Origin: an uncultured Bacteroidales bacterium
GTDB lineage: Bacteria; Bacteroidota; Bacteroidia; Bacteroidales; P3
Assembly: GCA_944321735.1 (NCBI GenBank)
Contig: CALUMK010000003.1
Location: forward strand, 62,001 to 126,000
Reading direction: 5' to 3'
Length of the DNA stretch: 64,000 nucleotides
In this document: one piece after another, positions 57,050 to 64,000 of the stretch
Position numbering within the stretch: position 1 is the stretch's first letter
Layout of the letters: the number at the start of each line of letters is the position of its first letter
Notes under the pieces: model-generated
What the model was told of the DNA's origin: nothing
Databases searched by the model: none
What the model saw: only the letters and a program-made list of their open reading frames with translations
Translations under genes and position numbers: made by a program

Positions 57050-59137
57050 TTATTTCGCAGCTTGTTTTACAACTTCCGCAGTGATGTTGGCCGGAGCTTC
57101 CGCATGGTGCGAATACTCCATGGTGGAACTTGCGCGACCCGAAGTCAGGGTACGCAAAGCGGTCACATAGCCGAACATTTCAGCCAAAGGTACTTTGGCA
57201 CGGATAGCCTGTCCGCCAGGCTTGGCTTCGATGCCTTCCATGATGCCGCGACGACGGTTCAAGTCGCTCGAAACATCCCCGACGTTCTGATCCGGAGTTT
57301 CGATTTCCACCGACATGATCGGTTCGAGCAAAATGGATTTGGCTTTCTTGCAAGCTTCGCGGAAGCCCATCTTGGCGCAGACTTCGAACGAAAGTGCATC
57401 GGAGTCTACGGGGTGGAATGAACCATCCAATACGCGGACTTTGAGGCTTTCAAGCGGATAACCGGCCAAGACACCGTTTTCCATCGAGGCTTTGAAGCCC
57501 TTTTCGATGGAAGGAATGAATTCTTTCGGGATATTACCGCCTTTTACTTCATTGATGAATTGCAAGCCCTTTACTCCTTCGTCAGCAGGCGATATTTCAA
57601 ACAGGATGTCAGCGAATTTACCACGACCACCCGTTTGCTTCTTGTACACTTCGCGATGCTGTACCGTGGAACAGATGGCTTCTTTGTAGGCAACCTGAGG
57701 ACGGCCTTGGTTACATTCCACCTTGAATTCGCGTTTGAGACGATCCAAAAGAATATCCAAGTGCAACTCGCCCATACCGCTGATGATGGTCTGTCCTGAA
57801 CTTTCATCGCTTTTCACGCGGAAAGTGGGGTCTTCTTCGGCTAACTTCATCAAGCCGTTGGACAGTTTGTCAACATCCTGTTGCGATACGGGTTCGATGG
57901 CAATACTGATAACCGGTTCCGGGAAAGTCATGGATTCGAGGATAATCGGATTGGCTTCATCGCAAAGGGTGTTACCCGTCTTGATTTCCTTGAATCCCAC
58001 GGCGGCTCCGATATCACCGGCTTCGATTCGATCCAGAGGCTGCTGCTTGTTGGCGTGCATTTGAAGAATACGGGAAATACGTTCTTTCTTGCCGGTCGAT
58101 GCATTGAGGACGTAAGAACCCGAATCCAATGCTCCGGAATATACGCGGAAGAAAGCGATACGGCCTACGAACGGGTCGGTGGCAATCTTGAATGCCAAGG
58201 CGCAGAAAGGATCGTTTACGTCAACTTTCCGATCTACTTCTTCCCCGGTTTCAGGGTTGGTACCAACAACGGCTTCTACGTCCAGAGGGCTGGGTAAGTA
58301 TCGAACAATAGCGTCCAGCAGAGGTTGTACGGCCTTGTTCTTGATGGCCGATCCGCAGAGGACGGGATTGATATGCATGGCCACAGTCCCTTTCCGGATA
58401 GCGGCAACGATTTCTTCTTCGCTGATGGAATTGGCATCTTCAAAGAATTTTTCCATCAACGCCTCGTCTTCTTCGGCAGCAGCTTCAACGAGCTTGTTAT
58501 GGTATTCTTCCACTTGGTCAACCATATCGGCAGGAATATCGATTTCATCGTATTCGGTGCCTTTCTCGTCTTCCCATTTATATGCCTTTTTGGTGATGAG
58601 ATCAACCACTCCGATAAAGGAATCTTCCTGTCCAATGGGCAATTCCATCACTACCGGTTTGGCATGGAGGCGTTCGCTGATCTGGCTTACAACATTATAA
58701 AAGTCAGCTCCCGTACGATCCATTTTATTGACAAAGCAGATACGGGGGACTTTGTATTTGTTGGCTTGACGCCAAACGGTTTCGGATTGGGGTTGAACGC
58801 CGCCCACGGCGCAGAACAAGGCTACAGCTCCGTCCAACACGCGGAGAGAGCGCTCTACTTCGACCGTGAAGTCAACGTGGCCCGGGGTATCGATAAGGTT
58901 TATCTTGTAATTGTTATTCTGGTATTTCCAGAATACAGTGGTAGCCGCCGAAGTGATGGTGATGCCTCGTTCCTGTTCCTGAGCCATCCAGTCCATCGTA
59001 GCGGTTCCTTCGTGGGTTTCCCCAATCTTGTGGGTTTTCCCTGTATAGAACAAGATACGCTCGGAACAGGTTGTCTTTCCGGCGTCGATATGGGCCATAA
59101 TCCCGATGTTTCGGGTTTTGGATAAATCGTGTGCCAT
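57050..59137 (-). CDS. fusA: elongation factor G
   Basis: This 695-residue GTPase moves tRNA and mRNA through the ribosome. The G motifs are [17 protein letters not shown] and NKMD. Domains II to V follow, ending in the usual short tail. It is in the str operon after rpsG, 8 bp away. Confidence 0.99.
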   Translation of the reverse strand: MAHDLSKTRNIGIMAHIDAGKTTCSERILFYTGKTHKIGETHEGTATMDWMAQEQERGITITSAATTVFWKYQNNNYKINLIDTPGHVDFTVEVERSLRVLDGAVALFCAVGGVQPQSETVWRQANKYKVPRICFVNKMDRTGADFYNVVSQISERLHAKPVVMELPIGQEDSFIGVVDLITKKAYKWEDEKGTEYDEIDIPADMVDQVEEYHNKLVEAAAEEDEALMEKFFEDANSISEEEIVAAIRKGTVAMHINPVLCGSAIKNKAVQPLLDAIVRYLPSPLDVEAVVGTNPETGEEVDRKVDVNDPFCALAFKIATDPFVGRIAFFRVYSGALDSGSYVLNASTGKKERISRILQMHANKQQPLDRIEAGDIGAAVGFKEIKTGNTLCDEANPIILESMTFPEPVISIAIEPVSQQDVDKLSNGLMKLAEEDPTFRVKSDESSGQTIISGMGELHLDILLDRLKREFKVECNQGRPQVAYKEAICSTVQHREVYKKQTGGRGKFADILFEISPADEGVKGLQFINEVKGGNIPKEFIPSIEKGFKASMENGVLAGYPLESLKVRVLDGSFHPVDSDALSFEVCAKMGFREACKKAKSILLEPIMSVEIETPDQNVGDVSSDLNRRRGIMEGIEAKPGGQAIRAKVPLAEMFGYVTALRTLTSGRASSTMEYSHHAEAPANITAEVVKQAAK

Positions 59138-59145
59138 TGTCAGTT

Positions 59146-59613
59146 TTAGAATTTAAAGTGGGAGAAGGCTTTGTTGGCTTCGGCCATCCTGTGGATGTCT
59201 TCTTTGCGTTTGAAAGCGGCACCTTCTTCTTTGTATGCAGCCATGATTTCGGCGGCCAGCTTATGGGCCATCGATTTTTCATTGCGCTTGCGGGCGTACG
59301 AAATCAAGGATTTCATGCCGATGGACTGCTTTCTTTCCGGACGGATTTCCGATGGGATCTGGAAAGTGGCACCACCCACACGGCGGCTTCTTACTTCGAC
59401 CGAAGGGGTTACATTGGCCAAGGCTTTCTTCCACACTTCTAACCCGTTTTCCTTCGTTTTGGCAGAAACTTCATCGATAGCGTCATAGAAGATTTCGTGC
59501 GCGGTGCTCTTCTTGCCTTCCAACATGATGTTGTTGATGAATTTGGTAACCAGCACATCATTGTATTTGGGATCCGGCAATATGATCTTCTTTTTAGGAG
59601 TTGTCTTTCTCAT
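59146..59613 (-). CDS. rpsG: 30S ribosomal protein S7
   Basis: This 155-residue protein has [17 protein letters not shown] and [17 protein letters not shown]. It begins 35 bp after rpsL. It organises the 30S head. Confidence 0.98.
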   Translation of the reverse strand: MRKTTPKKKIILPDPKYNDVLVTKFINNIMLEGKKSTAHEIFYDAIDEVSAKTKENGLEVWKKALANVTPSVEVRSRRVGGATFQIPSEIRPERKQSIGMKSLISYARKRNEKSMAHKLAAEIMAAYKEEGAAFKRKEDIHRMAEANKAFSHFKF

Positions 59614-59648
59614 GATATGGACTTATTTACCTTCTTTGCAAAACGGTG

Positions 59649-60026
59649 TTATTTCTTCTTAGGACGTTTGGTTCCGTACTTGGAACGACGCTGGTTACGG
59701 CCTTCCACACCGGAGGTGTCCAATGCGCCACGGATGATGTGGTACCTTACACCGGGGAGGTCTTTGACACGACCGCCACGGATCATGACGATGGAGTGTT
59801 CCTGGAGGTTATGGCCTTCGCCCGGAATGTAGGCGTTGACTTCCTTCTGGTTTGTCAAACGAACACGGGCTACCTTACGCATAGCCGAATTAGGTTTCTT
59901 GGGCGTGGTAGTATACACACGCACACATACGCCACGGCGTTGCGGACAGGAATCTAACGCCGGGGACTTGCTTTTGTCTGTCAATTTCTGCCGTCCCTTG
60001 CGAACTAACTGTTGGATTGTTGGCAT
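59649..60026 (-). CDS. rpsL: 30S ribosomal protein S12
   Basis: This 125-residue protein has the [20 protein letters not shown] start and [20 protein letters not shown]. Lys43 in the PKKPNS loop is the usual streptomycin-sensitive form. It is the first gene of the str-S10-spc-alpha series. Confidence 0.99.
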   Translation of the reverse strand: MPTIQQLVRKGRQKLTDKSKSPALDSCPQRRGVCVRVYTTTPKKPNSAMRKVARVRLTNQKEVNAYIPGEGHNLQEHSIVMIRGGRVKDLPGVRYHIIRGALDTSGVEGRNQRRSKYGTKRPKKK

Positions 60027-60079
60027 ATTGTTGTTTTTGTATTAGTTATACTATCTAAACTATAGTCCAAAATGGAGCG

Positions 60080-60110
60080 CAAAGATATGCTCTTTTTTTG
60101 ATATAAACAA
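60080..60110 (-). promoter_or_regulatory. promoter of the str-S10-spc-alpha operon
   Basis: On the minus strand TTG (60108-60110) and TATCTTTG (60080-60087) are 20 bp apart, a strong Bacteroidota match. The leader to rpsL is about 50 bases. The rest of 60111-60363 shows no gene. Confidence 0.7.
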
Positions 60111-60245
60111 TGAAATGTTTGAAAATGTATGAAAAAAGTTTTCATCTGCCGTCGGTGGGCATGGGCGAAAGAACTGTGCCCCCATGCTTTTCCACGCTCT
60201 TTCTGCATGGCTTTCGGTGGGAAACTTGAATTGCTGGATTTTGTT

Positions 60246-60253
60246 TATCTTTG
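60246..60253 (+). promoter_or_regulatory. -7 box of the nucleotide-sugar genes
   Basis: TATCTTTG lies 110 bp before the dehydrogenase start. A TTG (60226-60228) is 17 bp upstream, a bit short of the usual spacing. Confidence 0.45.
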
Positions 60254-60363
60254 CCATCTTGTAGCGAGCGGATGGCTATTGCTTGATGGATTCTCTGCTA
60301 CACCTATATTTATATAATATAGGGCATTTCAGAATTACAGAGCTAAATTTAAAGGTGCTGGAT

Positions 60364-61680
60364 ATGAAAATAACAATTGTAGGAACGGGTTATGTGGGGT
60401 TGGTGACAGGAACTTGTTTTGCTGAGATGGGGACGGATGTGTGTTGCGTAGATGTAAATGAATCCAAAATCGAGAGCTTGAAAAGGGGGATACCTCCGAT
60501 TTACGAACAAGGCTTGGAGGCGATGTTGAGAAGCAATATCGCTAAAGGGAGACTTAGCTTCACAACTTCTTTGGCTGAAGGGATGGAAGAAGCCGAGGTG
60601 GTCTTTTCTGCCGTAGGTACGCCTCCGGACGAGGATGGCAGCGCGGATTTGCATTATGTGCTTGAAGTCGCCAGGGAGGTAGGGCGCAGTATGCAATCCT
60701 ATGTATTGATGGTGACTAAAAGCACGGTTCCTGTTGGTACAGCCCGGAAGGTAAAGGCGGCTATCGCGGAAGAATTGGCAAAGCGGGGCGTGGATATTCC
60801 CTTTGATGTGGCCTCGAATCCTGAATTCTTGAAAGAGGGGTCGGCTATCAAGGATTTCATGTACCCGGAGAGAATTGTTGTCGGCGTAGAGAGCGAAAAG
60901 GCCAAGGATGTGATGGCTCGTTTGTATAAGCCTTTTACATTGAACGGGCATCCGGTGCTTTTCATGGATATACCTTCGGCAGAGATGACTAAGTATGCTG
61001 CAAATTCCATGTTGGCAACCCGTATCAGTTTCATGAACGATATAGCCAATTTATGTGAATTGGTCGGGGCTGATGTGAACAGCGTCCGGAAGGGTATCGG
61101 TAGCGATTCCCGCATTGGAGGCAAATTCCTGTATCCGGGCATCGGGTATGGGGGGTCTTGTTTTCCGAAAGACGTGAAGGCTTTGGTCAAGACTGCCGAG
61201 CAAAATGGCTATGCAATGAAGGTGCTGAAAGCGGTGGAAGAGGTGAATGCGGATCAAAAGACCTTGTTGTATCGTAAGTTTGTGAAGCGTTTTGACGGTG
61301 CAGTCGATGGAATGACGGTGGCGTTCTGGGGCTTGGCCTTCAAACCAGGGACTGATGATATGCGTGAAGCTCCTTCGTTGGTTATGATTGACGCTTTGGC
61401 TGGAGCTGGCTGCAATGTTCGGGCGTACGATCCGATTTCAATGGATGAATGCCGGAGGCGGATTGGCGGCAAGATCACCTATTGCAAAGATATGTATGAT
61501 GCCATAGAGGGCGCGGATGTCGTTTTCTTGGTTACGGAATGGACCGATTTCCGCTTTCCGGATTGGGATAAAGTAAAATCGATGTTGCGCTATCCTGTTA
61601 TATTCGATGGGCGGAATCTTTATGATCCGGCTGAAGTCAGGGCGCATGGGTTGGAGTATTACGGTGTCGGGATATTGTGA
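60364..61680 (+). CDS. ugd: UDP-glucose 6-dehydrogenase
   Basis: This 438-residue enzyme oxidises UDP-glucose to UDP-glucuronate with NAD. The Rossmann motif [11 protein letters not shown] and the catalytic Cys in [13 protein letters not shown] are clear, as is the Lys in TKSTVPVGT. The start is ATG 60364; the frame upstream is open to 60283 but not conserved. It is followed 17 bp later by the decarboxylase that uses its product. Confidence 0.97.
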   Translation: MKITIVGTGYVGLVTGTCFAEMGTDVCCVDVNESKIESLKRGIPPIYEQGLEAMLRSNIAKGRLSFTTSLAEGMEEAEVVFSAVGTPPDEDGSADLHYVLEVAREVGRSMQSYVLMVTKSTVPVGTARKVKAAIAEELAKRGVDIPFDVASNPEFLKEGSAIKDFMYPERIVVGVESEKAKDVMARLYKPFTLNGHPVLFMDIPSAEMTKYAANSMLATRISFMNDIANLCELVGADVNSVRKGIGSDSRIGGKFLYPGIGYGGSCFPKDVKALVKTAEQNGYAMKVLKAVEEVNADQKTLLYRKFVKRFDGAVDGMTVAFWGLAFKPGTDDMREAPSLVMIDALAGAGCNVRAYDPISMDECRRRIGGKITYCKDMYDAIEGADVVFLVTEWTDFRFPDWDKVKSMLRYPVIFDGRNLYDPAEVRAHGLEYYGVGIL

Positions 61681-61697
61681 CTTTTGAAAGTAAAAGA

Positions 61698-62639
61698 ATG
61701 AAAACTGTTTTGGTGACAGGCGGTGCGGGTTTCATTGGGTCGCATTTGTGCGATCGCCTGCTGGACGATGGCAATACGGTTATTTGCCTGGATAACTTTT
61801 TTACAGGGCAGAAGAAAAATGTTGTACATCTTTTGGATAACCCCTATTTCGAGTTGGTTCGACATGATGTGACACAGCCTTATTTTGCAGAGGTCGATGA
61901 GATTTACAATTTGGCTTGTCCCGCTTCCCCTGTGCATTATCAGTATAATCCGATTAAGACTTCCAAGACTTCGGTTATGGGGGCGATTAACATGCTAGGA
62001 TTGGCTAAGCGGGTGAAAGGCAAAATGTTGCAGGCTTCAACCAGCGAGGTGTACGGAGACCCGAAAATTCATCCGCAAGTGGAGTCTTACTGGGGGAATG
62101 TGAACCCTATCGGGCTTCGTTCCTGTTATGACGAGGGGAAACGTTGTGCAGAGACCTTGTGCATGGATTATCATCGGCAGAACCGAGTAAGAGTTAAGAT
62201 TGTCAGGATTTTCAATACTTATGGGCCGAGGATGTTCTTGCGTGACGGCAGGGTGGTATCGAACTTCATTGTCCAGGCTTTGCAGAATGAGGACATCACA
62301 ATATACGGAGATGGGAGCCAGACTCGTAGTTTTCAATACGTGGATGATTTGATAGAAGGGATGGTTCGGATGATGGCGACCGAGGATTCGTTTATTGGAC
62401 CGGTCAATGTTGGCAATCCCGGAGAGTTTACTATCAAGGAGTTGGCTGAGAAGGTAATCGAAATGACGGGAAGCAGGTCGAAATTGTTATATAAACCTTT
62501 GCCTGCCGACGACCCTGCGCAGCGGAAGCCGGATATTGCCTTGGCTCAAGAAAAATTGGGTTGGGCTCCTAAAATATGTCTGGAAGAAGGATTGAAGAAG
62601 ACGATAGCCTATTTTGAGGAAGAATTGCGTAAGCGTTAA
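61698..62639 (+). CDS. UDP-glucuronate decarboxylase (UDP-xylose synthase)
   Basis: This 313-residue protein of the short-chain dehydrogenase class turns UDP-glucuronate into UDP-xylose. It has [16 protein letters not shown] and the catalytic [24 protein letters not shown] wording and [22 protein letters not shown] are typical of the UXS group. The pair with ugd supplies pentose for surface glycans. The start is ATG 61698. Confidence 0.95.
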   Translation: MKTVLVTGGAGFIGSHLCDRLLDDGNTVICLDNFFTGQKKNVVHLLDNPYFELVRHDVTQPYFAEVDEIYNLACPASPVHYQYNPIKTSKTSVMGAINMLGLAKRVKGKMLQASTSEVYGDPKIHPQVESYWGNVNPIGLRSCYDEGKRCAETLCMDYHRQNRVRVKIVRIFNTYGPRMFLRDGRVVSNFIVQALQNEDITIYGDGSQTRSFQYVDDLIEGMVRMMATEDSFIGPVNVGNPGEFTIKELAEKVIEMTGSRSKLLYKPLPADDPAQRKPDIALAQEKLGWAPKICLEEGLKKTIAYFEEELRKR

Positions 62640-62681
62640 TAGGGATAGGCAGGTCTTTTATAAAGTAAAAAAACAAGAGGG

Positions 62682-63581
62682 ATGAATGAACGATTGACTG
62701 TATTGGTCACAGGTTGCGATGGGCAGTTGGGATCGGAATTGAGGAAGCTTGTCAAAAGCGGGTGTTGCAGTTTTTGCCGTTTCTTGTTTGTGGATGTCAA
62801 TGTTTTAGATATTTGCAATCGGGCAGAAGTGCACAACTATTTTAAGACCAATCATGTAGATGTGGTTGTCAATTGCGCTGCTTATACGGCGGTGGATCGG
62901 GCGGAATCCGATTCGGAGGCTGCCTTTGCTGTGAATCGCGACGGCGTGTCTATTTTGGCAGAGTGCTGTGTGGAAGAAGGTGCATTTATGATCCATGTAT
63001 CCACGGATTACGTGTTTGACGGTACTGGGAATGTCCCGTATAAGGAAAGTTGCCCTGTAAATCCTACCGGTATATATGGAATCTCGAAGCTGGAGGGAGA
63101 AGAAGCGATGCGGGTCAAGGGGGTGGATGGTATTATTATCAGGACTGCGTGGCTTTATTCTGTTTACGGACATAATTTTGTCAAGACAATGCTTCGGTTA
63201 GGTTCGGAGAAGGAACAGGTGTCTGTTGTTGCAGACCAGCATGGGACTCCGACATGGGCAGCGGATTTGGCTGTAGCTATATTGCACATACTTCAGCATA
63301 CGGATATCAAGAATGCGCATGGTTTGGAAATATACCATTATACGGATGAGGGAGAGTGCACATGGTATGAATTTGCTTCGGCTATCATGCAGATGTCCGG
63401 GAAGTCTTGCCAGGTGATACCTATCAGCTCTGATGAATATCCGGCTTCATGCCATCGACCGGCTTACAGCGTATTGGACAAGACCAAAATCAAGGAACGC
63501 TTCGGCTTGGATATTCCGATGTGGGATGACTCGTTGCAGAAGATGTTGGATGAACTCAAATTGAAGGAATCATGGCGGTGA
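62682..63581 (+). CDS. rfbD: dTDP-4-dehydrorhamnose reductase
   Basis: This 299-residue enzyme makes dTDP-L-rhamnose from the 4-keto sugar. It has VTGCDGQLGSEL, STDYVFDG and YGISKLEGE (catalytic Tyr-x-x-x-Lys). Other rhamnose genes are not in the window. The stop overlaps the start of rsfS by 10 bp. Confidence 0.95.
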   Translation: MNERLTVLVTGCDGQLGSELRKLVKSGCCSFCRFLFVDVNVLDICNRAEVHNYFKTNHVDVVVNCAAYTAVDRAESDSEAAFAVNRDGVSILAECCVEEGAFMIHVSTDYVFDGTGNVPYKESCPVNPTGIYGISKLEGEEAMRVKGVDGIIIRTAWLYSVYGHNFVKTMLRLGSEKEQVSVVADQHGTPTWAADLAVAILHILQHTDIKNAHGLEIYHYTDEGECTWYEFASAIMQMSGKSCQVIPISSDEYPASCHRPAYSVLDKTKIKERFGLDIPMWDDSLQKMLDELKLKESWR

Positions 63582-64000
63582 AGAGGAAGAAGGTCAGTTC
63601 TTCTGTAGAAAGAGGAATCTTTGAACAATCTATTGCGAAACAGAACGTCTTGCAAGGAGAGATTGTGATTCCCGCAAAAGAAGCATTTGGATTTTCCCGG
63701 TTTTGCAAGAATGGCTTTGATGCAGATGTGATTGCTTGCATAGCTCATGCTATGCTTGAAAAAAAAGGCGAAAGGGTGGTAAGCATGGATTTGAAGGAGA
63801 TTCCTGGTGCTTCGTTCGATTTTTTTGTGATTTGTGACGGTTCATCCGGGCCGCAGGTCAGAGCGATTGCCGATGAGATAGAGGAGAAGGTTTATGAACA
63901 ATTCGGTATTTCGGCTTTGCATGTGGAAGGTTATGCGAATGCGGAATGGATTTTGATGGATTTTGGTGGAGTATTGGCGCATGTTTTCCTGGATTCGGTG
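63572..64000 (+). CDS. rsfS: ribosome silencing factor RsfS (partial)
   Basis: The reading from ATG 63572 has no stop before the window end, so only its first 143 residues are seen. From about residue 50 it matches RsfS (ACIAHAMLEKKGERVVSMDL, FFVICDGSSGPQVRAIADEI, VEGYANAEWILMDFGGVLAHVF). RsfS binds L14 and blocks subunit joining when nutrients are low. About 48 residues precede the domain; most family members lack these. The start could also lie further downstream. Confidence 0.85.
   Translation, partial: MAVKRKKVSSSVERGIFEQSIAKQNVLQGEIVIPAKEAFGFSRFCKNGFDADVIACIAHAMLEKKGERVVSMDLKEIPGASFDFFVICDGSSGPQVRAIADEIEEKVYEQFGISALHVEGYANAEWILMDFGGVLAHVFLDSV

Noticed and set aside
60129..60317. 62-codon plus frame before ugd
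   Set aside because: It overlaps the control region, has a Trp/Cys-rich composition and no family pattern.

Overview
The window comes from a member of the Bacteroidota, most likely order Bacteroidales. The evidence is the promoter type (TTTG, about 20 bp, then TAnnTTTG, seen at several sites), the fused murF-alr gene, and typical families of the phylum: GldH, the RicT-like PSP1 protein next to holB and PBP1A, a TonB-dependent receptor paired with a DUF4249-type lipoprotein, and a DUF4251-type protein. Species cannot be named from this sequence alone.

Layout. 1-7500: a tRNA-Val gene, then an accessory cluster around an AraC-type regulator: two related alpha/beta hydrolases (one cytoplasmic, one with a signal peptide), an aldo/keto reductase, an S41-type peptidase and two decayed genes (a pyridoxamine-oxidase-like gene and an FMN-reductase-like gene). 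7500-15700: a LysE-type exporter, trxB, elbB, dprA, a DUF4251-type protein, tadA, cdd, then an unknown gene coupled to a MoxR-type AAA+ ATPase. 15700-19650: a repeat-rich region holding three copies of a 122-126 bp hairpin element, each lying at a stop codon, a VWA protein that probably partners the ATPase, a 70-bp tandem repeat at that gene's start, and L-serine dehydratase. 19650-28400: an O-methyltransferase, a DUF2461-type protein, recA, a small Cys-rich membrane protein, an M17 aminopeptidase, a PdxA-like protein without the metal-binding histidines, and MurF-Alr. 28460-34270 (minus): holB-ricT-gldH-PBP1A, one operon with a clear promoter. 34430-40150: TonB receptor/DUF4249 pair facing a patatin-BamA-like outer membrane protein. 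40300-60030 (minus): eno, then the full str-S10-spc-alpha ribosomal series from rpsL to rplQ. 60360-64000: UDP-glucose dehydrogenase, UDP-glucuronate decarboxylase, dTDP-4-dehydrorhamnose reductase, and the start of rsfS, cut by the window end.

How the genes work together. The core is housekeeping: translation, protein export (secY), glycolysis, cell wall synthesis (MurF-Alr, PBP1A), DNA repair and uptake (recA, dprA, holB) and nucleotide-sugar supply for surface polysaccharide. The unusual parts are the stop-codon hairpins, the ATPase/VWA/unknown-protein set, the PdxA-like pseudoenzyme, and the decaying redox/hydrolase cluster.
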